Notes: generated by a model not told the origin, from the letters alone. DNA of 64,000 nucleotides from Fodinibius roseus (GCF_900129315.1 NZ_FQUS01000013.1:84693-148692); one strand, 5' to 3'; counted from the first letter of the stretch, positions 1 through 9,018 are shown. Program-made: numbers and translations.

Positions 1-969
1 GGCGGTGCCAACGGCAATGATTTCTCTTTTTATTTTGAGTATGGAGATGGCGAAAAGGGAGAAAAAGTAACCGAAGAATCCATCACCGAGAGGATCATTG
101 AATTTCTGCAGGATTACGGTGCTGTCATCGGACAACTTTCTGATAAGGAGAAGGTGATGGTCATCTATAATACCGCTGCCTCCAGCGATCGGTTTGATTT
201 TGATAACTTTCGGCTTGCCGGGGAGGATGAGGATAAAGAGCAGGAAAAAAGGAGACAAGACATTCCGACCATCTCTGTGGCAGCGGCGAAAAGCGACCTG
301 CAGGCCTATCGGTCGGGAGATGCATCTCCGGGACAACTCCGGGAACGGCTGGAGATCAGCACGGGGGGAGTGAATGATGACAGTCAAATGGACCTGAAGG
401 TGATGGCCAATATCCTCGAAACGACGTTAAAAGAATCAGTTGACGAAGGTACCGGTTCTTTCCGGATCAGCGGGTCCCTGGATTATCTGATGCTGGATAA
501 TTTCGGAGCTCTGTTCTTTGGTAACGCTATTTCAGCGGGAGGGCTGTCTTCGGCTATATCCTCCTTAAATCTGTCGAATATTGATTCCATAAGCGTGCAA
601 CCCCGAAAGAAAAAGGGAGGAGTGCGGATTACGACCAAGAGTGGAGAACAACGGTTCTATGGCAGCAGCGATATGCTGGAAGGATGGAAAAAGCGGCAGG
701 AGCAGCGACATAAACAAATGGAGGAGCATTACCGGGCTTTTGTTTCAAGGCTTAAAGAGTCGCTCGTGGACTACGGCCGCACGCTGCGTTCCATCGATTC
801 CGATCAGTATATCCTCCTTTCTGTTGCGCTGAACAGTCGTCTTGGTCCCCATGGCAATCTCCCGGAGCGCATTGACATGCAGGTTAAGAAATCAATGCTC
901 GAAGCCATGGAGCGGGGAGATCTGGACCGCGAAGATACGATCGATCAAATTCAGGTCAGGGAATATTGA
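1..969 (+). CDS. Hypothetical protein, 5' end outside window
   Basis: The frame is open from the first base, so the start lies upstream; 322 codons are visible. I do not recognise a family. The visible part is hydrophilic and charged, with no signal peptide or membrane segment. A Gly/Ser/Ala-rich stretch (window residues about 180-195) is followed by a KKKGG turn and a Lys/Arg/Glu-rich, probably helical C-terminal third. The first in-frame ATG is at 154, but coding-like sequence precedes it (for example NDFSFYFEYGDG), so 154 is unlikely to be the real start. The next gene is convergent. Confidence 0.75.
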   Translation, partial: GGANGNDFSFYFEYGDGEKGEKVTEESITERIIEFLQDYGAVIGQLSDKEKVMVIYNTAASSDRFDFDNFRLAGEDEDKEQEKRRQDIPTISVAAAKSDLQAYRSGDASPGQLRERLEISTGGVNDDSQMDLKVMANILETTLKESVDEGTGSFRISGSLDYLMLDNFGALFFGNAISAGGLSSAISSLNLSNIDSISVQPRKKKGGVRITTKSGEQRFYGSSDMLEGWKKRQEQRHKQMEEHYRAFVSRLKESLVDYGRTLRSIDSDQYILLSVALNSRLGPHGNLPERIDMQVKKSMLEAMERGDLDREDTIDQIQVREY

Positions 970-1089
970 TATTCCAGGGGTATACAAAAGTGGACAGGCC
1001 ATCGCATCGATCGTACCTTCCGGGGCTTTCCTGAGACCGGGATCCCTCTCCCCTGCAGCCGGAACCCGAGACTGTGTCTGTGTCAGGGT

Positions 1090-1581
1090 TCAGCCACGCA
1101 GCAGCCGCAGGGCAAAATAGAGAACGGCCAGCCCCAAAAGAAGGTTTAATCGTCCCAGCCAGCGCGAAAGCACTCGCATACTTTTCGCCCGATCACTATC
1201 CGGTTGTTTGTCCATCAGCTCTGCGGCTTTGGGACCCGCATAGAAGTCGTGGATCCCGCTTATGATCAGGACCGCGGCAAACAGCTGCATCTTGATAAAC
1301 AGCTTGCCTCCAAAAACATCAATCCAAAATGAAGCGGTCAGCAGCTGCTCCGTGGTATATCCGCGCGTTAACAAATTCGTGATTCCCGTAATTATAAGAA
1401 TGATAAACAAAATCCATGAAATACGGCTGAATTTACGGCCGATCAGGGCAAAAAAAGCCCCCTTCTTCTTTTTCAGCAAGGCGTGTCGGGAGGCGGGTAC
1501 CAGTACGCCGGCTGTAAAAAGCATACCGCCGATCCAGAAAATCGCCGATAGCAAGTGGATAAATACGGACAAGTGATACAT
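1090..1581 (-). CDS. CopD-like four-helix membrane protein
   Basis: A 163-residue integral membrane protein with about four transmembrane segments (residues 5-27, 50-72, 92-112, 143-160). The N-terminus HLSVFIHLLSAIFWIGGMLF carries the His and Trp-x-Gly-Gly pattern of the CopD/DUF4149-type superfamily, often found with copper proteins or cytochrome oxidase genes. A conserved-looking GGKLFIKMQL segment follows in the third helix. By family it may handle copper or heme in the inner membrane; the exact role is not established. It lies downstream of an azurin-like gene on the same strand, separated by a strong terminator, so it is probably transcribed independently. Confidence 0.65.
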   Translation of the reverse strand: MYHLSVFIHLLSAIFWIGGMLFTAGVLVPASRHALLKKKKGAFFALIGRKFSRISWILFIILIITGITNLLTRGYTTEQLLTASFWIDVFGGKLFIKMQLFAAVLIISGIHDFYAGPKAAELMDKQPDSDRAKSMRVLSRWLGRLNLLLGLAVLYFALRLLRG

Positions 1582-1685
1582 TTCAGATCATAAATTATTT
1601 ACGGGACTCATATCCCTTCTGTGAGAATTTTCACAACCGGTGTCTCCCTGGGCCACTTCCCTGCGACAGAATCGGTTGCACAATA

Positions 1686-1865
1686 ATGAAGGTAACAGCC
1701 ACTGAAATGAAGGTGGCAGCCACTGACGTGCCATTGCTGCTAATGTTCAGAAAAGCATCTTTCCTGCGGCCGGCGGAGTTCAACATGGGAGAGCAGGTTT
1801 TTAAAAGCCTCTCCTCAATAAAAAAGGCAGCTGGTTACCAGCTGCCTCTTTATAAATCAGATTAA
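1686..1865 (+). CDS. Possible 59-codon ORF with duplicated start
   Basis: An ATG-initiated frame of 59 codons whose first 42 bases are a near-exact tandem duplication of 21 bases (MKVTATE / MKVAATD). It runs through the terminator hairpin of the opposite-strand azurin gene, which argues against a real gene. No family was recognised. Kept only because the in-frame duplication is unusual and the 305-base gap holds nothing else apart from the terminator. Confidence 0.15.
   Translation: MKVTATEMKVAATDVPLLLMFRKASFLRPAEFNMGEQVFKSLSSIKKAAGYQLPLYKSD
1825..1847 (-). terminator. Rho-independent terminator of azurin-like gene
   Basis: A perfect inverted repeat AGGCAGCTGG/CCAGCTGCCT with a very short loop. 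Read on the minus strand it is followed by TTTTTTATT, about 40 bases past the azurin stop codon. Confidence 0.85.
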
Positions 1866-1886
1866 TTGCATGCAAATGTTGAAATC

Positions 1887-2459
1887 TTATTCAACGTTTA
1901 ACGTCCCCCGCATGCCGGCTGCATAGTGTCCGGGGAACGAGCAGACATACTCATATTCTCCGGTTTCTTCAGGAGCCGTAAACGTAACTTCCACGGTTTC
2001 ACCGCCGCCCGCCAGTTCAGTGTGAGCAATAATTTGGTCGGACATATCAGCAGGGATATAGTCGTTATCCTTGGCCTGCGAGGCGGCATTGACAAAGGCA
2101 TCGACATCAGCCGACAATGTTAGCAGTACGAAGTTATGGGCCATAGCCGTGGCCGGAAGATCGCTTTCGGTAGTGAGGACAACACGTATTTCCTCACCGG
2201 GCTCGGCTGATATACTTTCAAGGAGCAGGTAATCGCCTGTTTCACCGCCGGTGGAAATACCGTCTTCGTCACTTTCCACTGCAAACTTCATTTGGTCAAT
2301 GCCGATTATTTCAATAGTACGAACTCCGGACTGATCCGCCGCACTACTCTGGGCTTCTGTAGTAGTCTCGTCAGCTTGCTGTTGCTGGTCGCCTGAACCG
2401 CCGCCGCATGCCGTGGTGATAAAAAACATGAGAGGCAATAGGTAAGTTAGGTATCGCAT
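1887..2459 (-). CDS. Azurin/plastocyanin-like blue copper lipoprotein
   Basis: A 190-residue cupredoxin expected to shuttle electrons in the periplasm. An N-terminal hydrophobic signal ends in TTAC, a lipobox, followed by a Gly/Gln/Ser-rich linker to residue about 45. The type 1 copper ligands are visible: His in AMAHNF, then Cys-x4-His in CSFPGH and Met in AAGM near the C-terminus. It closely resembles the secreted azurin at 21.4 kb (RTIEIIG...MKF start and SFPGHYAAGM end), so the two are paralogues. The nearby nitrite reductases make it a candidate electron donor. The gene is monocistronic with its own terminator. Confidence 0.88.
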   Translation of the reverse strand: MRYLTYLLPLMFFITTACGGGSGDQQQQADETTTEAQSSAADQSGVRTIEIIGIDQMKFAVESDEDGISTGGETGDYLLLESISAEPGEEIRVVLTTESDLPATAMAHNFVLLTLSADVDAFVNAASQAKDNDYIPADMSDQIIAHTELAGGGETVEVTFTAPEETGEYEYVCSFPGHYAAGMRGTLNVE

Positions 2460-2537
2460 AATAGTTTATATATAGTTTAATAGTTTTAAATTCGATTAGA
2501 ATTCTAAATATAAGGTTCTAATCAATACAAAATGTAG

Positions 2538-2957
2538 TTAATTTAATGTTGCTTCAAGCGTAATATTGGTCGCCGCCAGAGCCTTGGAAACAGGGCAGCC
2601 TTCTTTGGCCCCTTCGGCAATTTCCCGGAAGGTATCTTCATCAATATCCGGAACGTCGGCTTCGGTGATAAGCTTGATCTCGGTAATCTCACCCTTGCTG
2701 CTGTCAAGGGTCACCTCGGCTTTGGTTTTGACCGATTTCGGTTCATAACCCGCTCCGTCAAGTTCATTGGAAAGAGCCATCGAAAAACAACCGGCGTGTG
2801 CGGCTCCAATCAGCTCTTCGGGATTGGAGCCCTTACCATTTTCAAACCGCGAAGCAAAGGTATAGTTCCCTTTATAGGAACCGCTTTCCAGCTCCATCGT
2901 CCCGTTTCCACTCTTCAGATCACCATTCCATTGTGCATTTGCTTTTTTTGTAGGCAT
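2538..2957 (-). CDS. osmC: OsmC family peroxiredoxin-like protein
   Basis: A 139-residue OsmC/Ohr-fold protein. Members reduce organic hydroperoxides with a pair of cysteines. Here the first is in AAHAGCFSMAL (about residue 57) and the second in KEGCPVSKAL (about residue 119), both at the family positions, together with the typical SRFENGKGSNPEELIGAAHA approach. Length is normal and it lacks a signal peptide, so it is cytoplasmic. It is probably a single gene serving oxidative or osmotic stress. Confidence 0.9.
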   Translation of the reverse strand: MPTKKANAQWNGDLKSGNGTMELESGSYKGNYTFASRFENGKGSNPEELIGAAHAGCFSMALSNELDGAGYEPKSVKTKAEVTLDSSKGEITEIKLITEADVPDIDEDTFREIAEGAKEGCPVSKALAATNITLEATLN

Positions 2958-3236
2958 AATACAAGATATTTTAGTTAGTCATTATGTGTTAGTTATAAGG
3001 TATTTAAACAGAATTTAATTTCCTTTATTTCGTACTTTTTCTACTTCTTAGAATGACACCGGGGCATCATTTCCTCCAGCTTGTGCGAAAACGTCTCCCA
3101 TACTCGCATCCGGGGTGGACGTCCCCGGTCTGTACCTCTGCTAAACCCTTTGGCTTCTCAACCGTCAGGGGACGTTGAACGGAACGTACAGCAGATGGTT
3201 CATTCATGGTTGCAAACGGTTATAATCATTAGAGAA

Positions 3237-4358
3237 TTACGCATGTTTGTTCTGGTTCATGGAACGTTGGCGTCGTTTCCGGAGGGCGTCCCACAACAGA
3301 AAGAAAAGGATGCCCCCCAGAAACAGGAGGATGGCCGCCACGTTCCCGTAACTGCCTGCTTTCCTGACGGCCGGCAGCCAAAACAGGTCACCCGCCACCC
3401 GTATCAGCAAGAATCCGTGCAAAAGTAGCAGCGGCCCGTAAAAGTAGGGGTGATAGGGGACCAGCTTCCCGGAAAGCGACGGGATGATAACCGAGGCGTG
3501 GGCAAAAATCATGCTGAATACAAAGCCCACGAATATCATGTGCAGCAGGGCGTCGTACAGGGGACCCGCCGTGGGAAAGCCCTGCCAGAGGCTAAAGAGT
3601 CCCGCCAACACCAGCCAGCCATAGCCTGTCAGCAAGCTGATGGCACTGTAGCGGGTCCACTCCACCGACCGGATGGTGCGGCGGGCCACATCATATTTAA
3701 AAAGCCAGCCGGCCTGTGCGATGAGGGAAACCGAGGCCGCGGCCCACCCGATCGGACGGTTGAGATGAGTAAAAGCTATTGCGGTTATCCAGACGGCGAT
3801 AAGTGCTACAAACAGGTGTTGAGCGCGTTTGGGGGGACGCATGATGCGATTAAGTTCCAGCCGCTCCCCGAAGATGGTCAGCAATGGAAATCCGGCCCAC
3901 CAGGCCACAAGGTTGAAAATGGGCATATCAAACAGGAAAAGGATATTGCCGACCAGCAGAGCGGCTGCTCCCAGGGCCATAATTAGGTGATGAGCCACCG
4001 GCTGCATGTTATAGAGGTAGAGCATGATCGCCAGCAGGGAAAGGGATCCGGCGATAACCAATAACTTCGCCGGGAACGTAAAGCCGGAAAGGACCAGGAT
4101 GGTGGAAAAGCCCAGCAGCAGCGGCGCCATATACGCCCACTTTTTCTCCAGCGCGGCCGCCCGCTCCAATCCGATAAGGGCCCCCAGAAATCCGTTGATC
4201 ATGAGCGGGCCGTGGGCCATGGGGGAAATAACGGAAGCAGTCCCCGCCAGGAATCCCAGCCGAACCAGTCCGGCATGCAGGCCGCTTAACAGGCCGATCG
4301 CTGCTACTGCGAGCAGGCTTACCAATATATATGTCGAAGCTTTGCGGGAGGTCATCAA
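3237..4358 (-). CDS. NnrS-like polytopic membrane protein
   Basis: A 373-residue protein made almost wholly of transmembrane helices (10-12), ending in a basic tail. Features recalling the NnrS heme-copper family include HGPLMINGFLGALIGLERA near residue 50, GERLELNRIMRP in the middle and HMIFVGFVFSMIFAHASVIIP near residue 280, giving repeated intramembrane histidines. NnrS proteins relieve nitrosative stress by an unclear mechanism. It is the last gene of a minus-strand set with DUF59 and ferredoxin genes (46-base gap), which supports a link to nitric oxide and iron-sulfur metabolism. Assignment to NnrS rather than a relative is an inference. Confidence 0.62.
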   Translation of the reverse strand: MMTSRKASTYILVSLLAVAAIGLLSGLHAGLVRLGFLAGTASVISPMAHGPLMINGFLGALIGLERAAALEKKWAYMAPLLLGFSTILVLSGFTFPAKLLVIAGSLSLLAIMLYLYNMQPVAHHLIMALGAAALLVGNILFLFDMPIFNLVAWWAGFPLLTIFGERLELNRIMRPPKRAQHLFVALIAVWITAIAFTHLNRPIGWAAASVSLIAQAGWLFKYDVARRTIRSVEWTRYSAISLLTGYGWLVLAGLFSLWQGFPTAGPLYDALLHMIFVGFVFSMIFAHASVIIPSLSGKLVPYHPYFYGPLLLLHGFLLIRVAGDLFWLPAVRKAGSYGNVAAILLFLGGILFFLLWDALRKRRQRSMNQNKHA

Positions 4359-4404
4359 TGACTAATTACTGCAGGGTCTTTGGAAAAACATGGCGAAACC
4401 GAAA

Positions 4405-4740
4405 TCAGGACTTCTGTGCCCGCGGCGGCGGATGCGCAAAGAATTCAACCTCCCCGTCAATCATATCCACCGTCCAGTCCGGCTCCCAGACCAGCGTTGT
4501 CTCATACTCCTCGATTTCTTCGATGGAGCTGAGGGCTTCCTCAATTTGCTGCTGCAGGTAACGACGCATGGGACAGCCCGGCGTGGTGGTCGTATATTCC
4601 ACAATCACTTTGCCATCGGCTGACATAATGTTGTAGACCAGACCGAGATCCACGATGTTGACGCCCAGTTCGGGATCGATAACATCGCGGAGCTGCCGGA
4701 CAATCCTGCGCAGACTTATGGAGGGAGTGTTCCTATTCAT
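4405..4740 (-). CDS. MIP18/DUF59 iron-sulfur assembly factor
   Basis: A 111-residue DUF59 protein. The core is DVIDPELGVNIVDLGLVY, then TTTTPGCPMRRYLQQQIEEAL, with the conserved Cys of the PGCP loop, as in SufT, PaaD and human MIP18, which help insert iron-sulfur clusters. The C-terminus (EPDWTVDMIDGEVEFFAHPPP) differs from SufT and resembles short DUF59 proteins found near denitrification genes. Its start codon overlaps the ferredoxin stop by four bases, so the two are translationally coupled; the NnrS-like gene follows. Confidence 0.82.
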   Translation of the reverse strand: MNRNTPSISLRRIVRQLRDVIDPELGVNIVDLGLVYNIMSADGKVIVEYTTTTPGCPMRRYLQQQIEEALSSIEEIEEYETTLVWEPDWTVDMIDGEVEFFAHPPPRAQKS

Positions 4741-5096
4741 TCTACCGGCTTTATTTCTTCTTCCCAGCTTTCGACCAGATGTTCGCGCTTGTTCTCACGG
4801 CCGCTCCACTCGTCAACTTCGGGCAGCGGTTCCTTTGCCTCGTTGATGACATGGTCGTCCCATTCTTCGGAGAGGCGATCGTTTAAGTCGATATAATCCT
4901 CCCACTCCAGGGGCACTTCATCATCCGGGAAGATCGCTTCTTCCGGGCATTCAGCCACACATGCGTCACAGTCAATGCATTCAAAAGGGTCGATCACCAG
5001 GAAATTGGGTCCCTCGCGAAAAGCATCGACCGGACAGACCGCAGCGCAGTTGGTATGTTTGCACTGTATGCAGGGATCCGTTACTACGTAAGCCAT
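4737..5096 (-). CDS. fdxA: Seven-iron ferredoxin (FdxA type)
   Basis: A ferredoxin of about 119 residues. The first cluster motif CIQCKHTNCAAVCPVDAF and the second CIDCDACVAECPEEAI match 3Fe-4S plus 4Fe-4S ferredoxins, and the intervening EGPNFLVIDPFE is typical. I place the start at MAYVVTDPC because family members begin there; a longer frame reaches 5207 but adds unrelated residues. The acidic C-terminal tail is longer than the core needs. It is first of a minus-strand operon with DUF59 and NnrS-like genes, and is divergent from the RIC-like gene, so the 163-base gap should hold both promoters. Confidence 0.9.
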   Translation of the reverse strand: MAYVVTDPCIQCKHTNCAAVCPVDAFREGPNFLVIDPFECIDCDACVAECPEEAIFPDDEVPLEWEDYIDLNDRLSEEWDDHVINEAKEPLPEVDEWSGRENKREHLVESWEEEIKPVE

Positions 5097-5259
5097 AAAG
5101 CCTGAATGATCATGATTTCCAATTGCTTCGCCTTTAAGGTAGGAGTCCCGGAAATCAATTTCAACTATAAAAACGGTTTTAACCTTTTTTATTGATTTAT
5201 ACGACAATCCTCGGTATTTTACCTATGCAGTGAAAAACCGACACCGTTATCACAAGAAC

Positions 5260-6009
5260 ATGAAGAAGATCAAACAATCGTTGGACCACCTGACGCCCGG
5301 TGCCACCCTCTCCCAGATTGCTTCGGCCCACCGGCGAGTCAATGACCTCTTGAGGTCTATCGGCCTGGACCCCTCCAGCCGCAGTGATGAAACCTTGCGG
5401 GCTGTTTGCCAGCAGCGCCAATGGAATGAATCGGAAGTACTTCACTGGATCAGGGAGAAAACCCTCGCCTCTTACGTTCACCGCCCGGAGGAGGTCCGGC
5501 CGGAGGAACCGGAGCGTAGTACCAACCTGACGAAATGGTGTGAATATATAAGCGAAGGATTTCATCCGCTCAATATTGAACTTCTGAATGAGATTGCCGA
5601 CACTTTCCCCAGGGTCGCCAAAGTGCACGGCAACCAGTATCCCCGGCTAAAATATATGTGCGGGCATTTCAAAAGGTTCAGCGGGGACCTGGAGCTTTAT
5701 TTTAAATTCCAAAGCAAAAAGCTCTTTCCCCTTGCGGGGAAGCTTGACGACCCGCGACAACAGCTTTTGGATGGAACCATCCGTAAGCTGGAACAGGGCA
5801 TCCGTATTGTGGAGAAAGATCAGCAGCGATTGCTGCAATTGATGGAGATACTCCGCGAGAAAGGCCACCAGCTTGGAAACCCGAAAGACGCCACGTTTCG
5901 CATTCTGAACCAGCATTTCAAGATGCTTGAAGAACAGCTTAAAAAACAGTTTAATGTGGGAAAAAAGATTATTATTCCTCTTATTCAACAAAAACTGGGT
6001 AGTATATAA
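5260..6009 (+). CDS. RIC/YtfE-like protein with lost metal ligands
   Basis: A 249-residue relative of the di-iron repair proteins YtfE/ScdA (a GTG at 5230 would add ten residues). The N-terminal ScdA domain is recognisable (ATLSQIA...VNDLLRSIGLD...LRAVC), but the usual Cys-Cys-Gly-Gly is replaced by PSSRS. The hemerythrin-like domain keeps one His in VAKVHGNQYP. The segment normally read as H-x3-E-E-x2-LFP is LYFKFQSKKLFP, and the last ligand helix (H-x3-E...LFP) is KKQFNVGKKIIIP. Five or so of the six iron ligands therefore seem absent although the fold is kept. It lies 35 bases before an iron-sulfur-type regulator. It may be a sensor or scaffold rather than an enzyme. Confidence 0.72.
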   Translation: MKKIKQSLDHLTPGATLSQIASAHRRVNDLLRSIGLDPSSRSDETLRAVCQQRQWNESEVLHWIREKTLASYVHRPEEVRPEEPERSTNLTKWCEYISEGFHPLNIELLNEIADTFPRVAKVHGNQYPRLKYMCGHFKRFSGDLELYFKFQSKKLFPLAGKLDDPRQQLLDGTIRKLEQGIRIVEKDQQRLLQLMEILREKGHQLGNPKDATFRILNQHFKMLEEQLKKQFNVGKKIIIPLIQQKLGSI

Positions 6010-6044
6010 CGTTCAGCCCGTAATTCTAATTTAAACATCCGGTT

Positions 6045-6671
6045 ATGATCAGCGGCTCAAAAAAAGAACTCCTCGATCTTATTAAGCGAACAGGCACGCT
6101 CTCTATGGACGAAGCCGTAGAACAGATCGAGCTGGCGAAAACAACGCTTCGCGAACACCTGTTGCAGCTCGAGCGGGACGGCTATGTGGAGCGCGACTAT
6201 GTGCGGTCCGGCGCGGGTCGCCCCAGCCTGCATTATCAGCTTACCCCCAAGGGAAACAGCCTGTTTCCCTCTTCCGAGTCGGACCTGATCCGCGAGATGA
6301 TCAGCTATTTGAAAGCTCGGGGAGAAGAAGAAACCATTAAAGATTTTTTTGACACATTTTGGGAGGATCGGTTAACAAACGCAAGAAAAAAAATAGCTGA
6401 TGCACCGGCAGATAATTCGGGAGTGCGGGTACAGATTTTGATGGAAATGCTGGAGAAAGAGGGATTTATGCCGGAATACCAGATGGACGAGGAAGCAGAC
6501 ACCCTGACGGTCAAAGAGTGTAATTGTCCCTTTAGTGAAGTTATAAAGGAGACCCGCCTGCCCTGCAAGCTGGAAGCACTGTTTTATAAGAAATTATTCA
6601 ATGAAAATGCAGAACGAACCACCTACATCGCAGAAGGCGATTATTCCTGCACTTATGATATCCCCTTATGA
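6045..6671 (+). CDS. SufR-like winged-helix regulator with Cys cluster
   Basis: A 208-residue COG2345-type transcription factor. Residues 1-75 form a winged helix (LDLIKRTGTLSMDEAVEQI, TTLREHLLQLERDGYVERD, wing GAGRPSLHYQLTPKG). The C-terminal domain has CNCPFSEVIKETRLPC plus a later Cys in DYSCTYD, a spacing like the iron-sulfur ligands of SufR-type repressors. That makes a cluster-sensing, nitric oxide or iron-responsive role plausible. It is probably co-transcribed with the RIC-like gene. The regulated promoters are unknown; the divergent fdxA-RIC intergenic region is the first place to look. Confidence 0.78.
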   Translation: MISGSKKELLDLIKRTGTLSMDEAVEQIELAKTTLREHLLQLERDGYVERDYVRSGAGRPSLHYQLTPKGNSLFPSSESDLIREMISYLKARGEEETIKDFFDTFWEDRLTNARKKIADAPADNSGVRVQILMEMLEKEGFMPEYQMDEEADTLTVKECNCPFSEVIKETRLPCKLEALFYKKLFNENAERTTYIAEGDYSCTYDIPL

Positions 6672-6753
6672 CCCGGAAATATGTATTTTTTAATGACAAT
6701 AGTATTTAATATATACTCCACTGCTGATTTATTGAATACCTAATTATTGAATA

Positions 6754-8133
6754 ATGAAAAATCATAATAAAAATAAAAGCGTGAATCATTCGGGGACATA
6801 CTCCATAGATTCGTTCATGAAAAAGTTGAAAACAAAAAATCCGGGCGAAAATGAATTTCATGAGGTTGTGCATGAAGTCCTCGAATCGGTTTGGGATATG
6901 CTGCAGGACCATCCGACCTATTTTCGTGCCAACATTCTGGATCGTATAACCGAACCCGAACGTATTATTATGTTCCGCGTGCCCTGGACCGATGATGAGG
7001 GCGAAGTGCATGTAAACCGCGGGTACCGGGTGGAATTCAATTCGGCCATCGGCCCGTACAAAGGAGGGCTGCGGTTTCACCCGTCTGTGAACCTCGATAT
7101 CCTGAAGTTTTTGGCCTTCGAACAGATTTTCAAGAACAGCCTGACAACCATGCCGATGGGGGGCGCCAAAGGCGGGGCTAATTTTGATCCCAAAGGAAAA
7201 TCGGACAGCGAAATCATGCGGTTTTGCCAATCCTTTATGACCGAGCTGTACCGCCATATAGGTCACAATACCGACGTGCCGGCTGGAGACATCGGCGTTG
7301 GGAAAAGGGAGATCGGCTACCTTTTCGGGCAGTACAAGCGGCTGCAGAATGAGTATACCGGTGTTTTAACCGGAAAAGCACTGGAGTGGGGCGGGAGCAA
7401 GCTGCGACCGGAAGCCACGGGCTATGGTACAGTCTACTTTGTCCGGGAAATGTTTGCCTTGCGTAACGAAACGCTGGAGGGAAAAACCGTAACCATATCC
7501 GGCTCCGGGAATGTAGCGCAGTACGCGGCCGAAAAGGCTATCCAATTGGGGGCCAAAGTGATCTCACTTTCCGATTCCGACGGAACGGTTCACGACCCGG
7601 ATGGTATTGACGAAGAGAAGTTAAAGTACGTGATGCATCTTAAAAATGTGGAACGGGGACGCATTCGCGAGTATGCCCGCAAATATGATGTCAGGTATAT
7701 TGAAAACGGAACGCCCTGGAACCTGTCCTGTGACGTGGCCCTGCCCTGTGCTACTCAAAATGAAATTAACGCCGATGATGCCGCAGCGCTCGTTAAAAAT
7801 GGATGCGGATGTGTTGCCGAAGGGGCCAACAAACCGGCACAGCGCGAAGCAATACGAATATTCCTGGAAAACGAGGTTCTCTTTGGTCCCGGCAAAGCTG
7901 CCAATGCCGGCGGTGTTGCGGTATCGGGACTGGAAATGACCCAGAATGAAATGCGGATCCAGTGGTTGCGCAAGGAAGTAGATAGTAAGCTTGAGGATAT
8001 CATGAAGGAAATCCACAGCTCCTGTGTCGCCTACGGGGACACCGGCAACGGCTATATCAATTATCCCCAGGGTGCCAATATCGCCGGTTTTATCAAAGTT
8101 GCGGATGCGATGTTACACCAGGGAGTGGTTTAA
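6754..8133 (+). CDS. gdhA: NADP-specific glutamate dehydrogenase
   Basis: A 459-residue hexameric-type glutamate dehydrogenase, forming glutamate from 2-oxoglutarate and ammonium. Family landmarks: GPYKGGLRFHPSVNLDILKFLAFEQ with the catalytic-region Lys, PMGGAKGGANFDPKGKS, DVPAGDIGVGKREIGYLFG, the Rossmann motif SGSGNVAQYAAEKA near residue 250, and EGANKPA followed by PGKAANAGGVAVSG. The length is normal for the bacterial NADP enzyme. The gap upstream is short and AT-rich; no clear operon partner. Confidence 0.96.
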   Translation: MKNHNKNKSVNHSGTYSIDSFMKKLKTKNPGENEFHEVVHEVLESVWDMLQDHPTYFRANILDRITEPERIIMFRVPWTDDEGEVHVNRGYRVEFNSAIGPYKGGLRFHPSVNLDILKFLAFEQIFKNSLTTMPMGGAKGGANFDPKGKSDSEIMRFCQSFMTELYRHIGHNTDVPAGDIGVGKREIGYLFGQYKRLQNEYTGVLTGKALEWGGSKLRPEATGYGTVYFVREMFALRNETLEGKTVTISGSGNVAQYAAEKAIQLGAKVISLSDSDGTVHDPDGIDEEKLKYVMHLKNVERGRIREYARKYDVRYIENGTPWNLSCDVALPCATQNEINADDAAALVKNGCGCVAEGANKPAQREAIRIFLENEVLFGPGKAANAGGVAVSGLEMTQNEMRIQWLRKEVDSKLEDIMKEIHSSCVAYGDTGNGYINYPQGANIAGFIKVADAMLHQGVV

Positions 8134-8280
8134 TATTTTAGATAGGATATCTTATAATATATCCACACGAACAGTTTTTAAAACAGACTTAAGAGTATTA
8201 AATATCAAACAATCTATTTAATCTAAAAAACTTCAAATTTGTCAGTATTAAAAAATCTGGCAGGCCTTTAACCAGAAAAT

Positions 8281-9018
8281 ATGTTTGAAAAACAGTTTGA
8301 CCTGCGATACTTCGAAATGGGTCAGCATGGAGAAGCAACGCCCGTTACTATTTTAACACTGCTGGAAGAAACCGCTGCCGACCATTGCTTGTCTATCGGG
8401 TGTAGCCTGTACGAACTGCTTGAAAAAGGCATCGGATGGGTTCTCCTGTCCGGACGTATGGTGATGGAACGCTATCCCGGGTACAAGGAAAAAATCACTA
8501 TCAAAACCTGGCTGTCCAGCTTCAGGACCTTCAGGGGTATTCGGGAAAACCTCATTATCGGAGAAAAAGGCAGCATCATTGGAAGAGCCAAAGGCTTCTG
8601 GTTGTTTTTTGATATTGAAAGAAGAAAACCCGCCCGTATTTTTGATGAGATTTTGGAAGGATGGAATATCAATCCCGAGGAAAGTATCGAAGTGGACAGC
8701 ACCGAGGTAAAAGCTCTTGATTCGGCAGCTTACCGCAAGGAATTTGTTATTCAACGCTTTGATATGGACTCAAACGAGCATGTAAACAATCTGCGATATT
8801 TGCAATGGGCCATGGAATCCATACCCGATGATATAATAGATCACTGTTATTTGCATACCATAGACGGAAATTTTGTGGGAGAAGCGCAATATGGCCATAC
8901 CATAGAATCCCTGGCTGATCCGGTGGGTTCAGAAAAAACGTTCGTTCATACTATTAAAGATATAGATAATAATAAAGTTTGTTCGACTGCCAGAACCGTA
9001 TGGAGAGAACACAAATAA
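8281..9018 (+). CDS. Acyl-ACP thioesterase
   Basis: A 245-residue double hot-dog protein of the acyl-ACP thioesterase family (plant FatA/FatB-like, common in Bacteroidota). The N-terminal repeat begins FDLRYFEMGQHGEATPVTILTLLEE; the C-terminal repeat contains the catalytic-region FDMDSNEHVNNLRYLQWAMESIP, where Asn and His of the NxHVNN motif are expected to act. It releases fatty acids from acyl carrier protein in the cytoplasm. The next gene starts eight bases later, so the two are probably co-transcribed. Confidence 0.88.
   Translation: MFEKQFDLRYFEMGQHGEATPVTILTLLEETAADHCLSIGCSLYELLEKGIGWVLLSGRMVMERYPGYKEKITIKTWLSSFRTFRGIRENLIIGEKGSIIGRAKGFWLFFDIERRKPARIFDEILEGWNINPEESIEVDSTEVKALDSAAYRKEFVIQRFDMDSNEHVNNLRYLQWAMESIPDDIIDHCYLHTIDGNFVGEAQYGHTIESLADPVGSEKTFVHTIKDIDNNKVCSTARTVWREHK

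Noticed and set aside
1866..1875. TTGCATGCAA as a further copy of the nir operator
   Set aside because: It is a shorter palindrome lying downstream of the azurin gene beside its terminator, not in a promoter position.
3450..3986. 178-codon frame opposite the NnrS-like gene
   Set aside because: Shadow frame with low-complexity Gly/Gln/Lys content; the membrane protein on the other strand is the real gene.
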